Source: Gordoniibacillus kamchatkensis
GTDB lineage: Bacteria; Bacillota; Bacilli; Paenibacillales; NBRC-103111
Direction: 5' to 3'
DNA: 64,000 nucleotides
Assembly (NCBI RefSeq): GCF_000829455.1
Contig: NZ_JXAK01000024.1
Location: 33,115 to 97,114, forward strand
Position 1 is the stretch's first letter; the number at the start of each line of letters is the position of its first letter. The notes below the pieces were generated by a model. That model was given only the letters and a program-made list of their open reading frames with translations. It had not been told where the DNA came from and made no database searches. The position numbers were made by a program, and so were the translations under genes. Below are positions 38,709 to 47,901 of this stretch, piece after piece.

Positions 38709-38743
38709 GAAAATAATAGAGTTGATTGATTATTGACGAAATC
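38709..38743 (+). repeat. 35-nt imperfect direct repeat, copy 2
   Basis: It matches 11789-11823 in 31 of 35 positions in the same orientation and lies 38 bases after the DUF2075 stop. The two copies bracket 26.9 kb. The interval 38744-38960 shows nothing further. Confidence 0.6.
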
Positions 38744-38960
38744 AACAGATTTGTTAGTGAAAATGCTTTGGTGAAATAAATGGATAGTAGTGCTCTTATT
38801 TCGCAATTTGCCTATTGGATATTTAGAAGTAAGAAACTTTTTAGTAAAGAGGTTCGATTTTCTTCTTGTTCAGCTCCTTGAATTTTTGATGCTCATACTT
38901 CGAAATATCTTGTTAAGTATGAAGAGTTACCCAATCTAAGAGAAGGCCACTTTCATAAGT

Positions 38961-39395
38961 TTAGCTAATGATAATCAATAATATGGAAAACAAAATAAAC
39001 TTTAGATTCGGATGATAAATGTGATTAAGAAAATATAAAATTTTACGAAGTATTCGATTTTTAAATCTTTCTTGATTATCTTCACCCCACCATATAAGTA
39101 ATGTAAAGATTTGAATACCAATATTAAAGAGTAGACTACCTGTCATGAAAATGACTCCAATAAATTGATAAATCAAGTATATAAATCCGTCAAATCCGCC
39201 ACTAAATAGTCCTTTACCTTCTTTAATATTTTGTTCAGTAATTAGTGCCTGCTCAGAAGTATAGATTGGGTGATACAATAAATGAATAGAGAATATTACA
39301 TAAGCCCATAAAAAGCTTGTCCAACCCAACAAAAATTTCATGTTTTGATTACTTGGATGCTTTATTTCTCTGCATAATGCCACTAAATTAAACAT
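38961..39395 (-). CDS. Small membrane protein (144 aa)
   Basis: Unrecognised. Three to four hydrophobic segments (KFLLGWTSFLWAYVIFSIHLL, FIYLIYQFIGVIFMTGSLLF, IQIFTLLIWW and FILFSILLIII) suggest an inner-membrane protein. The start overlaps the stop of the upstream gene (TTAATG on the coding strand), so the two are coupled. AT content is higher than in the neighbours. Confidence 0.5.
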   Translation of the reverse strand: MFNLVALCREIKHPSNQNMKFLLGWTSFLWAYVIFSIHLLYHPIYTSEQALITEQNIKEGKGLFSGGFDGFIYLIYQFIGVIFMTGSLLFNIGIQIFTLLIWWGEDNQERFKNRILRKILYFLNHIYHPNLKFILFSILLIIIS

Positions 39396-39736
39396 TAATC
39401 CAAATAAAGCAACACTTCTTTTTTCCTAAAGAAAAACACTGTGAAGAGAACCAATGCTACTAACGCAACTATTAATATCTCGTTGCCACTCTTATGATCA
39501 CTCTGATCTTTATATTTGATAATAACCTTTACTTTTTCTCTTCTAAAATCAGGGTCAATATTGATTGAAAGTTTGTTACTGATTTTCTTCATTTCTTCCT
39601 GACTTATAAATCCCCTTCTCTTTTGCCTCCATTCATCTAACAAAAAATTAAATAGATATGCGATGGGGAGGAATAATATTGCAACAAGTATGTTTGTTAA
39701 GAGACTATCTCTATTAATTTCTATCCAATGACTCAA
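39395..39736 (-). CDS. Small membrane protein (113 aa)
   Basis: Unrecognised. Two hydrophobic helices (LTNILVAILFLPIAYLFNFLL near the start and ILIVALVALVLFTVFFF near the end) flank a charged cytoplasmic or extracellular part (RQKRRGFISQEEMKKISNK, KVIIKYKDQSDHK). It is translationally coupled to the next small membrane protein. It could be part of an inner-membrane immunity or stress pair, but this is open. Confidence 0.5.
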   Translation of the reverse strand: MSHWIEINRDSLLTNILVAILFLPIAYLFNFLLDEWRQKRRGFISQEEMKKISNKLSINIDPDFRREKVKVIIKYKDQSDHKSGNEILIVALVALVLFTVFFFRKKEVLLYLD

Positions 39737-39811
39737 CTAATTTCACCTATATTCTATTATTTAATGGTTCTTTTTCTATCTCATCAATGTAATATATAAT
39801 AATATTTAGAC

Positions 39812-40389
39812 TTATAAATTAATTATTCGTACCGCAGTTGATGTAATGTTTGGGCTAGGAACTGTACCAATATTCGAAAACAATATATTGAAAGTATTCC
39901 CTTTAGTAAGGTCCCAACAAGAAACATCGTTAATAGGTGGTATAATGTATAAGGAAGAAAATGAAGTGAGAAGAGTTTTAAAAATAGGTAACCACATTGT
40001 AGCGTCATCAAGTTTCCCGTATTCTAAAAAGATAATTCTTTGAATCTTAGGATCATACAAGTAATTACAAGTAACATCTAATTTTTTCTTATTTGAGAGT
40101 TGAGATTTAGGCAAAATAAATTTATTTCTTGTGTACTGCAAAGAAGTTAAGGCATCACTATATTCATCAGTTGCCAGTCCCCAAAAAGTTCTTAAAAAAC
40201 CAATAGCTAACTGCCTCGACCATTTTTCGTCTCTATAATTCAAAATAGGAGAGTCGATTTTCAACAAGAATGCAGAATTAATTCTTTCTTCCGTATCCCA
40301 ATAGCTCTCGCAAAATGAACATTTCCTTTCGTAAAATCCCCAATGTAAGCTCTATAAAATTTATACAGCGTAACCTTCACAGTGGCCAC
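39812..40389 (-). pseudogene. Broken gene of unknown function
   Basis: The downstream frame encodes about 150 residues (IDSPILNYRDEKWSRQLAIG, then FWGLATDEYSDALTSL) without a proper start. An upstream frame starting at GTG 40389 (behind AGGAG) reads MATVKVTLYKFYRAYIGDF and RAIGIRKKEL, and stops where the other frame takes over at about 40270. A single indel would join them into about 190 residues. A third frame contains a CSFC, but has stops. No family is recognised. Confidence 0.45.
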
Positions 40390-40447
40390 ACTCCTAAAAT
40401 TATTTTTATATCGCTATTATCAGGTTGGCAAATTGATGAAAGAGATG

Positions 40448-40654
40448 TTAAGGGTAATCAATATAAGGTCGGTTTGAAAACGGATGGCAATCATTTATTC
40501 TCAGGATAGTTTTCTTTGTTGCAACAAAAAATGTATATTTTTTGTATGCCATAATTGCATAATTTGAACATGAAGGGTAATGCAGACATTTCGGGTTCTT
40601 TCGTTTAACAGTTATTTGATATAACCTTATGAATAAAATACATATCCAATTCAT
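40448..40654 (-). CDS. yidD: YidD-like membrane insertion efficiency factor
   Basis: A 68-residue protein with IRLYQITVKRKNPKCLHYPSCS, then YAIMAYKKYTFFV and RINDCHPF, the conserved Cys and aromatic pattern of YidD (YQ...CRYYPTCS.YA...CHP). YidD assists YidC-dependent insertion of membrane proteins. The C-terminus (SNRPYIDYP) replaces the usual GG(Y/F)DPV end. It lies 2 bases downstream of the broken PH-like gene on the same strand and is an extra copy outside the usual rnpA-yidC locus, consistent with an accessory origin. Confidence 0.7.
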   Translation of the reverse strand: MNWICILFIRLYQITVKRKNPKCLHYPSCSNYAIMAYKKYTFFVATKKTILRINDCHPFSNRPYIDYP

Positions 40655-40656
40655 AG

Positions 40657-41070
40657 TTATTTCAGCTCTTCTATAATTTCTGAATAAACTTGTCTTATTT
40701 CGTATCCCTTTTCTTTAGTTGGGATTGGAATTTTTACAGTACCCCCAGATGAACTTATTCGTAGTTGAAATACTTTCGCACCGCTACATCCACACCCTGT
40801 TGATTCTTGCGCCTCCGATACTTCAACGAATGAAATTTTCTCTAAAGGTAGTATTCCATCTTTTTCGACATACTGATTTTTTTCCTCTTGAATTTTCGTC
40901 TTTGTAAATAACCCGTTTATTAGTAAGCGCTATCCAGTAATTTTCTCTAGAACCCGAACCAAGCATCCGCCTTTTAAACTAATGTATGAAAAATAAAATA
41001 CTTGTTCCTGTGTCATAATTTGGCTTGTCAGTTCTGTAGGTAAGCCGTCTCTTATTGGGACCAGAGTCAT
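40657..41070 (-). pseudogene. PH-domain-like protein, frameshifted
   Basis: ATG 41070 starts MTLVPIRDGLPTELTSQIM, then EQVFYFSYISLKGGCLVR. The frame then breaks near 40955; the next frame reads GSRENYWIALTNKRVIYKDE, the typical (N/T)-x-R-(V/I)-x-Y pattern of bacterial PH domains, and a second shift near 40890 leads to DGILPLEKISFVEVSEAQ and CGCSGAKVFQLRIS, ending EIIEELK. Two indels thus disrupt a protein of about 135 residues. It was read by hand from the complementary strand. Confidence 0.6.
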
Positions 41071-41264
41071 AGTATTCGACCTCCGATTCATTGTGCTATC
41101 TATTTTTATTCAACATTTTATTCCATATTCCTTTACTAATTTGTAAGTTTTATATTATTTGTGGATCTAGAATTTATAGATTTGCAGGAACCATTTCCCA
41201 CCTTGGCGAATGATTAGGAATATTGTCGTATTCCTACAACATATTGCTAAGGTGGGTTTCCTTT

Positions 41265-43451
41265 ATGTCTTTACCTAACGCACTATCCGGCATCTTTACC
41301 CACAAACAAAAATCTTACAAAATGATCCTAATCCTCGCGCTGCTGAATGAAATGAACGCTACTGGCAAGCGTGAAGCCTCTTTAAACAACTTAAAACAAC
41401 GCTTCCTTTCCATATTTCAAGACAGAGAAGCCCAAGGCAAGCCAGTAGATGCACCCATCAACAACGCTAGAAGATGGGCTGATGTAACCATCAGCCAAAT
41501 CTCCCAAATCATAACCACTCCCATATCAGCACTTAGCGACATTTTGGAACAGAACCACCAGATCCAAACCATCGGGTTTAAACAGCATCTGTACGAAACC
41601 TGGGATGAAGACGTGCTCATCGAGCTTCATGATTATGCCAGTAAAGAGCTCGAACTTTACCATCAGCAACGACAATACACTTCATTCTCGCTACGCGAAG
41701 CTCTAAATCACGTCTTGTCCAAATACCTTCCGGCCAAAAGAGAGCCATTCAGCAACAACGCCTTAGGCATTTTTGTGCGTAGACAAATCCCCTCAGGACT
41801 TAGCGGCCTGCCATTCATTCATGACAATCTCAAAATAACCGCCTCGGTTGGTCAAGGAGTATGGGCAAATATTCCTTGGATCGCTATCATGGATCGGCAT
41901 ATTACGGAATCTACGCAACACGGGGAGTATATCGTATATCTGTTTGCCGAGGATATGAGCTCCGTCTACCTGACTCTAGCCCAAGGGGTAACAGAACCTA
42001 ATAAACGCGGCAAAGTAGAAGGATACAAGTATCTGCGTCAAAAAGTTCAAGAAATGAGGGCGATACTTCCGCTTGAAGGGCTCCGCAAAGATGAGGAGAT
42101 TCACCTTACTTCAGGTGGGCTGGGGCGCGATTATCAGGTGTCTACGGTTGCTTATTATAGATACGATCGAGATCAGCTCCCAGACGAGCAGCAATTAATC
42201 ACCGACCTAGAGAATCTCGTGAACAATTACAACCAGTATGTAGAGACCGTCCTTAATCCTAACGAACAGGAGCAACCACCTGTGCCCGAGCATACCGTGA
42301 GCGAGCGGCTCCAAGCCGTGAAAGCCTACATCCATCAAAAAGGCTTTGCCTATCCTGACCATCTCATCGAAAACTTCTACCTCTCACTAAAGTCCAGGCC
42401 TTTCGTCATCCTTGCAGGAGTATCGGGCACAGGCAAAACCAAGCTGGTCAAGCTATTCGCCGAAGCTCTAGGAGCTACGAGCGAAAACGGCCAGTTCACA
42501 CTCATTCCAGTACGGCCAGATTGGAGCGATCCGTCGGACCTACTGGGCTACAAAGACCTTAACCATATCTTTCGGCTAGGACCACTAACGGAAGTGTTGA
42601 TCGAAGCGGCGAAGCCGGCAAACCAACATAAGCCTTATTTTATTTGCATTGACGAGATGAATTTGGCGCGGGTTGAGCATTATTTTAGCGATATGTTAAG
42701 TGTGCTTGAGACTCAGGAACGACGCGGTGACCGCATTGTAACCGACCCGCTTATTCGTACGTCTGCGCTCGTGAGCGAAGAAGACAAGCAACGTTACGGT
42801 AACTTAATCCTACCTGATAATGTGTACTTGATCGGCACGGTTAATATGGACGAGACGACGCATCCCTTCAGCAAAAAGGTACTGGACCGAGCCAATACGA
42901 TTGAATTTAATTACATAAACCTTGATCAGTTTCCTTCATCGCAGACAATCAGCGGGGGCTCTCAGCCTATCGCGGCATCGAATGCTTTTCTACGCTCGGA
43001 CTATCTCCAGCTAGTGGATGTGTATCACAGCGAGTACAAGCAACTTATCGAACAGACGACGGACAAGCTGGTGCAGATTAACGATATTTTGGAATCGATT
43101 CATTCCCATGTCGGCTTCCGGATTCGGGATGCGATCTGCTTCTATCTCATCTACAACCAACAAGCGCAACTGCTTACGCAAGAAGCGGCTTTTGACCTCC
43201 AGCTTCTGCAGAAAATCTTGCCGAGAATTCAAGGGAGCAGCGCCTCTGTGCGCCGAGTTCTGCTTCAGCTTTTGGAAATTACGCTAGGTAAAAAGCTTAA
43301 CAAATCCGAGCTGGAAGAAGATGCGGCGGAGCTTTGGAAAGATACTGTCAAGACTGTGGAGTCGGCTTCATACCCGCAAAGCGCTAGAAAAATCATCTTC
43401 ATGCTACGGAGGTTAGATGAAGATGGCTTCACGTCGTACTGGCTTTCTTAA
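41265..43451 (+). CDS. McrB-like AAA+ restriction ATPase
   Basis: A 728-residue protein. The N-terminal part (about 1-330) contains a DUF3578/MrcB-like module (FSLREALNHVLSKYLPAKRE, WANIPWIAIMDRHITES), typical of McrB-like specificity domains. The AAA+ GTPase/ATPase core has GVSGTGKT (Walker A, about 384-391), YFICIDEMNLARVEHYF (Walker B, about 458) and LIGTVNMDE (sensor). The next gene encodes a DUF2357/nuclease protein and overlaps by 35 bases, as in McrBC. McrB motors translocate DNA and deliver a nuclease to modified-cytosine sites. ATG 41265 is chosen because AAGGTGG precedes it. The frame is intact. Confidence 0.85.
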   Translation: MSLPNALSGIFTHKQKSYKMILILALLNEMNATGKREASLNNLKQRFLSIFQDREAQGKPVDAPINNARRWADVTISQISQIITTPISALSDILEQNHQIQTIGFKQHLYETWDEDVLIELHDYASKELELYHQQRQYTSFSLREALNHVLSKYLPAKREPFSNNALGIFVRRQIPSGLSGLPFIHDNLKITASVGQGVWANIPWIAIMDRHITESTQHGEYIVYLFAEDMSSVYLTLAQGVTEPNKRGKVEGYKYLRQKVQEMRAILPLEGLRKDEEIHLTSGGLGRDYQVSTVAYYRYDRDQLPDEQQLITDLENLVNNYNQYVETVLNPNEQEQPPVPEHTVSERLQAVKAYIHQKGFAYPDHLIENFYLSLKSRPFVILAGVSGTGKTKLVKLFAEALGATSENGQFTLIPVRPDWSDPSDLLGYKDLNHIFRLGPLTEVLIEAAKPANQHKPYFICIDEMNLARVEHYFSDMLSVLETQERRGDRIVTDPLIRTSALVSEEDKQRYGNLILPDNVYLIGTVNMDETTHPFSKKVLDRANTIEFNYINLDQFPSSQTISGGSQPIAASNAFLRSDYLQLVDVYHSEYKQLIEQTTDKLVQINDILESIHSHVGFRIRDAICFYLIYNQQAQLLTQEAAFDLQLLQKILPRIQGSSASVRRVLLQLLEITLGKKLNKSELEEDAAELWKDTVKTVESASYPQSARKIIFMLRRLDEDGFTSYWLS

Positions 43452-45849
43452 TCCCCCGGTTGAGCTGCTCCACATTGATACGAACCAGTTCAACCTGTAT
43501 TTGCAAGGCAAGCCGTTTCATCCGACAGTCGAATCGCTCCGGTTACATCGCCGCGACGATGCCACTTGGGAGGATGCGCACGTACAGGTACAGCTGCTCA
43601 CCTCGGGTCTAGAGATTCGCTCCATCAAGCTGTTTTCCCCGGAACTGCAGGATCTCGTACCTTGGCAGCCGGGGGAGGCGTGTCCGCCGCTTTTTTTCGA
43701 GACGCAATCGTACGAACTGGTGGTGGAGATGGAGCCTGGTGCTCCGCTCACCTTTTACCATGACAACGTAAGTCTTCGCGAAGCTGTGTTGCCCAAGGGG
43801 AGTCGGCTGCTGTCAGGGCTGCTCAATTTTCAAAATGAAGTCGGATACACGGAGCTCGAACTAAGACAGCATGGGGAGCCGGTGTTCCGACTGCAACTGG
43901 AGATTTTCCCGTCCAAAATGGATTACAAAAAGGATTACCAAGCAATTCTTCACGAGGTGAACGAGCAAATTTACAATTTGTCGTTCGACTTTTTACGGAA
44001 GACGTACCACCTGACGGGGCTCAAAGAGACGCGGCATCAGAGCTTGACGGAGTTCTTCACGATTGTTCAGCATGTGTTCCGGCAGCTCGTGCAGACGGTG
44101 GAACGTATACAAAGTGCCCCGCACCACAAACTGCGAGTGGAAAACCGCCTTGTCGATGCAGCCCGTGTCAAAAAAGCCGGCCGCGAAAATGTCGCGTTCC
44201 TCACGAAGCGCCCCTACCTGCTCGCCAAGGACGAGCGGCAAGGGCTGCTCCGGATCGGCGACATGGCGTACACGCCAACGCATGTGCTGGAAACGAGGCG
44301 GCATGTGGATTTTGATACGATGGAGAATCGTTTTGTCCGGTGGGTTCTTGTACGAGTTCAGCAGAAGCTGCGGAGTTTGAAGGTGCTGCTTGGAAAGAAG
44401 GAGCGGCAACCCGATCCGGTGCTGATAAATAAGCTGGGCCGGATGCAAGCGGAGTTGCAACGACTGCTTAGGCTGGATTATCTCCAGGTTGGCGAAATGC
44501 GCCAGATGACGATGTCGCTTGTGCTGCAAATGGCGCCGGGATATCGGGAGGTGTACCGGTATTACCTGATGTTGATGAAGGGGCTTTCTATTCAGAGCGA
44601 TTTGTTCCGATTGTCGATGAAGGATCTCGCGCAGTTATACGAGTATTGGTGCTTCCTGAAGATTCATGAGCTACTGAGCCGGAAATATGAGCTTGTCAGG
44701 CAGGATGTTGTGAAGGTGAATCGTGGCGGCTTGTTTGTGACGTTGGATCGTTCGAAGAATGCGCGGATGGTGTATCGAAACCCGAGGAACGATGAGATTT
44801 TCACGTTGTATTATAATTCTTTGCCGTTGGGGGATCGAAGCGAGACGGTGGCTCAGCGGCCGGACAATGTGCTGACGCTGAAAAAGCAGGAGTCGTCGGT
44901 AGAATACAAGTATGTGTTCGACGCTAAATATCGGATCAACCCTGCTTATGAGGGGACGTCATATCGGGAGCAGTACGGTACGCCGGGTCCGCAGGAAGAC
45001 GATATCAATACGATGCACCGGTATAGGGATGCCATCGTGTATAAGTCCACTGTTGAGGACGTCGGCGCTGGACAGAGGGAGCTTGAGCGGACAATGTTTG
45101 GAGCGTATGTATTGTTTCCTTATCCAAACGAGGAGGAGTATCGACGGCATACTTTCTACCGCAGCATTGAGCTTGTAAATGTAGGGGCGTTCCCGTTCCT
45201 GCCGAATGCGACGACGTTGGTGGAGGAGTTTTTGGACGAGCTCATCATGGATAGCCCGGAGAAGGCTTATGAGCGCTCGACCAGGCCGCGTGGAACAAAG
45301 CAATACTATGCGGATAAGCTCGCTGGAAAAACGGTGCTAGTCGGGGCGCTTAGCCATATGGATCAATTGCGGGATGCGAAGAGACACAGGTTCTACCATG
45401 TTCCTCTGAAGCATTTTGCCAATCATCAAGCTCTGTCGCAGTTGGAATATGTGGCGATCTACCAGTCGAAGCGGTTGTTTGGCGAAGAACGGGCGGGCAT
45501 TACGCTGTATGGTCGGGTGAAGGAGTGGCAGGTGTTGCCGCGGGCCGACATTCGCGAGATTCCGTCGCGTCGCGGTGCTTCGAGCGAGCTGTATGTGAAG
45601 CTGACGGTGGAGGAATGGCTGGAGCGGGCTACATCAATCGTGCCGGGTGGGCATGGCGTGCAAAGTGTGTTGCTAACGTCGAAATATATGTTCGACCGAG
45701 CGTATGAGGTGGCGGAGCTACGGCTGGAGACGGAGGAGCAGCTGCGCGACTGGCGGGAGAAGCGGCGCCGGGGGAAGGTCAATGTAACATGGGACGAGTA
45801 CCATATTGATCGGGCAACAAGGCTTGAGGGATTGGACATTGGGGAGTAG
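43417..45849 (+). CDS. DUF2357/McrC-like nuclease partner
   Basis: An 810-residue protein with an N-terminal DUF2357-type part (about 1-250, beta-rich: RLHRRDDATWEDAHVQVQL, LTFYHDNVSLREAVL), a long helical linker and a PD-(D/E)XK-like nuclease near residues 490-560 (EYKYVFDAKYRINP, with a catalytic Asp-x-Lys). The C-terminal ~180 residues form an additional domain (KRLFGEERAGITLYGRVKEW). ATG 43417 is behind CGGAGG and overlaps the ATPase gene. DUF2357 proteins stand in for McrC in many restriction loci. The frame is intact. Confidence 0.8.
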   Translation: MKMASRRTGFLNPPVELLHIDTNQFNLYLQGKPFHPTVESLRLHRRDDATWEDAHVQVQLLTSGLEIRSIKLFSPELQDLVPWQPGEACPPLFFETQSYELVVEMEPGAPLTFYHDNVSLREAVLPKGSRLLSGLLNFQNEVGYTELELRQHGEPVFRLQLEIFPSKMDYKKDYQAILHEVNEQIYNLSFDFLRKTYHLTGLKETRHQSLTEFFTIVQHVFRQLVQTVERIQSAPHHKLRVENRLVDAARVKKAGRENVAFLTKRPYLLAKDERQGLLRIGDMAYTPTHVLETRRHVDFDTMENRFVRWVLVRVQQKLRSLKVLLGKKERQPDPVLINKLGRMQAELQRLLRLDYLQVGEMRQMTMSLVLQMAPGYREVYRYYLMLMKGLSIQSDLFRLSMKDLAQLYEYWCFLKIHELLSRKYELVRQDVVKVNRGGLFVTLDRSKNARMVYRNPRNDEIFTLYYNSLPLGDRSETVAQRPDNVLTLKKQESSVEYKYVFDAKYRINPAYEGTSYREQYGTPGPQEDDINTMHRYRDAIVYKSTVEDVGAGQRELERTMFGAYVLFPYPNEEEYRRHTFYRSIELVNVGAFPFLPNATTLVEEFLDELIMDSPEKAYERSTRPRGTKQYYADKLAGKTVLVGALSHMDQLRDAKRHRFYHVPLKHFANHQALSQLEYVAIYQSKRLFGEERAGITLYGRVKEWQVLPRADIREIPSRRGASSELYVKLTVEEWLERATSIVPGGHGVQSVLLTSKYMFDRAYEVAELRLETEEQLRDWREKRRRGKVNVTWDEYHIDRATRLEGLDIGE

Positions 45850-45892
45850 AGAGGGGACAGGTGCATTTGTTTAACGAGGCGCGAGACTTGGA

Positions 45893-46843
45893 GTGAACGA
45901 AAATTTTGTGCAACCGGTTGGTTTCATTGTTCTATGTTGTATAATATTTATATTTGGTGGAGCTTTGCTCTATTATCGTCTTCTGCGTTGGCTTCCGGAA
46001 ATATTGATGAGGCTGATCGCATTTGCAGGTATTGGAGTCATTATAGTGTTGGTTACTGACCATATAGAGAAAGTGAACGCTCTTATTGCCTTTGTGGGAT
46101 TTGGAAAGCTTGTGATTTGTTGTGTCATCATCATTGCATTATTAGCTGCTCTAATAACCGCGGGGACTCAGCGAACCAGCCGAAGAACTCGTTCGAAGCC
46201 GAAGGTAAAACATTCCTCTGGATCTAATAGAACGGTTTCTCGCAAGGAGCATCAGCAACGGCGGTCTGACGAAACGATTCTAACCACTTCGTTGGACGAC
46301 TTGTCCGGGGCTGAATTTGAGCGCCTACTCGCGCTCTATTTTACTGATCAGGGGTTCGAGGTGAAGGAGGTAGGTATCGGCGGCAAGGACGGCGGGGTAG
46401 ATTTAGTTATAACGGATCGCCGCGGAGAGAAAACAGCTGTTCAAGCTAAGTGCTATGCTCCGAAAAATCTAGTTGGCGTTCAAATCGTTCGGGAATTAGT
46501 CGGAGCCAAGCGAAATCACGATTGTATTCTATCTTTGCTGGTTACTACCTCCGATCTAACCGAACCGGCTAAACAGGAAGCGGAAAAATTCAAGGTAGAT
46601 TACTGGCACGGAGCCCTTGTCGAACAGAAACTTAGATCCTGGGGGAAATGGCAGCCTGTAACCGGAAAGAACAAGAGGAAAGCAACAACCGATAATGTTA
46701 AATCGGCACGCTTCCAAGTGGCCGCAACTACGGAAGTACAATGTTCCTGCGGTTCAGCCATGGTGCTTAGAAAGAGTAAGGAAGGAAAATCTTTTTGGGG
46801 ATGCTCGCGTTTCCCGACATGCCGGAATACGAGATCGGTTTAA
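45893..46843 (+). CDS. Membrane-anchored Mrr-like nuclease with zinc-ribbon tail
   Basis: A 316-residue protein. The N-terminus has about three hydrophobic segments (VGFIVLCCIIFIFGGALLYY, LMRLIAFAGIGVIIVLV, LVICCVIIIALLAAL), followed by a basic linker. A Mrr-type PD-(D/E)XK domain follows: DDLSGAEFERLLALYF, IGGKDGGVDLVI (catalytic Asp at about 170) and TAVQAKCY (Q-x-K, about 182). It ends with a topoisomerase-type zinc ribbon (CSCGSAM, WGCSRFPTCRN). GTG 45893 is the start. Membrane tethering of a DNA nuclease suggests surveillance of incoming DNA. It directly follows the McrB/DUF2357 pair (44 bases), and is probably a partner. Confidence 0.85.
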   Translation: MNENFVQPVGFIVLCCIIFIFGGALLYYRLLRWLPEILMRLIAFAGIGVIIVLVTDHIEKVNALIAFVGFGKLVICCVIIIALLAALITAGTQRTSRRTRSKPKVKHSSGSNRTVSRKEHQQRRSDETILTTSLDDLSGAEFERLLALYFTDQGFEVKEVGIGGKDGGVDLVITDRRGEKTAVQAKCYAPKNLVGVQIVRELVGAKRNHDCILSLLVTTSDLTEPAKQEAEKFKVDYWHGALVEQKLRSWGKWQPVTGKNKRKATTDNVKSARFQVAATTEVQCSCGSAMVLRKSKEGKSFWGCSRFPTCRNTRSV

Positions 46844-47093
46844 TTTTGTGGAAATAAAGATAAGTCTGTACTAGAAACCGGATGTCTTCAACAACAAGCC
46901 ATACGAGGATTACGTGAAGTTGAGGGAGTGCTTCCGTTTCGAGGAACTAACTTAGGTGGATTTTAACATACAAGTTAGTGACATACAAGGAAATAGATTG
47001 AGTTTTCGAGCTGAGGTTTGTCCCCTTCACGATTATACAAAATTTGTAAGTAGCCAATACTGATGGACTATACCCTTAAGACAATAACAATTA
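46844..47093. other. Intergenic spacer with a short gene remnant
   Basis: A stretch at about 46882-46956 reads DVFNNKPYEDYVKLRE and CFRFEELT in frame without a start, possibly the tail of a lost gene. Nothing else is identified before the promoter of the first toxin-antitoxin pair. Confidence 0.3.
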
Positions 47094-47120
47094 TTGAAAC
47101 TACAGACGGTATGTTATAAT
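47094..47120 (+). promoter_or_regulatory. Sigma-A-like promoter of toxin-antitoxin pair 1
   Basis: TTGAAA and TATAAT with a short 15-base spacer lie 37 bases before the antitoxin start, followed by CGGAGGGA as the ribosome binding site. Confidence 0.5.
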
Positions 47121-47156
47121 GGATTAACCAAGTACGACAACGGAGGGATAAAAATC

Positions 47157-47390
47157 ATGATCCCCAAAAAAATTGATCAACAAACTGCCAGCGCGCTCAA
47201 GTCCATTCTTCAAAAACTCAATATAAATAATTCGCGTGTTTTGATTGACCTTGAGAAGCAGACTGTAGAAGCTCAAGAGGATGACTATTCGATTGATGAT
47301 CTTCTGGAAGCAGCCGGGGCATTATCTCCTGAACGTGGCAAGGAACTTCTTGATGAAGTAAAAAGATCGCGCGAGGAATGGGATTCATGA
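47157..47390 (+). CDS. Antitoxin of a PIN-domain toxin-antitoxin pair
   Basis: A 77-residue acidic protein starting at ATG 47157 behind CGGAGGGA. The N-terminal part (MIPKKIDQQTASALKSILQ) resembles a dimerisation region and the C-terminal part (SIDDLLEAAGALSPERGKEL) is the helix that usually masks a toxin. It is directly upstream of a PIN-domain gene, so it is an antitoxin by position. It probably also autoregulates the pair. Confidence 0.65.
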   Translation: MIPKKIDQQTASALKSILQKLNINNSRVLIDLEKQTVEAQEDDYSIDDLLEAAGALSPERGKELLDEVKRSREEWDS

Positions 47391-47401
47391 GCAAGGGGTA
47401 A

Positions 47402-47782
47402 TTGTTGGATGCGAACATTGCGATTGCAATTCTTATCAATGAAGGTACAGTTATTGATTTTGCTCAGCAAGCCTCACGTGACAAAATGCCGATTTACTTT
47501 TCTACAATTACGGAATGCGAAGTTTTTGCCGGGTTACGACCCGAAGAACGACTTCGTGCAGAAAAGTTGTTTACAACAAAAAGATGCGTAGATGTTACCT
47601 CTGACATTGCGAAACTGGCTGGATCTATTCGGAAGGATCAGAAAAGCAAGGGACGAAAAGTGAAAACACCGGATGCTCTTATTATTGCGACAACCTTGGT
47701 TTATGATTTCACATTAGTATCTAGAGATTCTGATATGAGTTTTGTCCAGAGCGAACTTGAAATTACACACTTAAAAATATAA
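47402..47782 (+). CDS. PIN-domain toxin (VapC-like RNase)
   Basis: A 126-residue protein with the PIN fold acids: LDANIAIAIL (Asp near the start), TITECEVFAGL (Glu, about 38), KTPDALIIATTL (Asp, about 92) and DFTLVSRDSDMSF (Asp, about 108-112). VapC-type PIN toxins cleave RNA, often tRNA. The start is TTG 47402 behind AAGGGG. A 4-base ATGA overlap with the antitoxin stop exists at 47387, but it reaches TAA after four codons in the same frame, so either this is not used or the natural start was destroyed by a nonsense change. A terminator follows at 47795-47834. Confidence 0.8.
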   Translation: MLDANIAIAILINEGTVIDFAQQASRDKMPIYFSTITECEVFAGLRPEERLRAEKLFTTKRCVDVTSDIAKLAGSIRKDQKSKGRKVKTPDALIIATTLVYDFTLVSRDSDMSFVQSELEITHLKI

Positions 47783-47794
47783 TCAATTTAAGCG

Positions 47795-47834
47795 AAGCCG
47801 TCTCTTCCAATTTATGTTGGGAAGACGGCTTTTC
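47795..47834 (+). terminator. Terminator after toxin-antitoxin pair 1
   Basis: AAGCCGTCT and AGACGGCTT with further TTCC/GGAA pairing form a stem of about 13 bp, followed by TTTTCC. Confidence 0.75.
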
Positions 47835-47901
47835 CATATATTCAAAAGATCCTATGATAGAATAGGCATACGAACAATTCTTATTATATTCCGGAGGAAT
47901 T

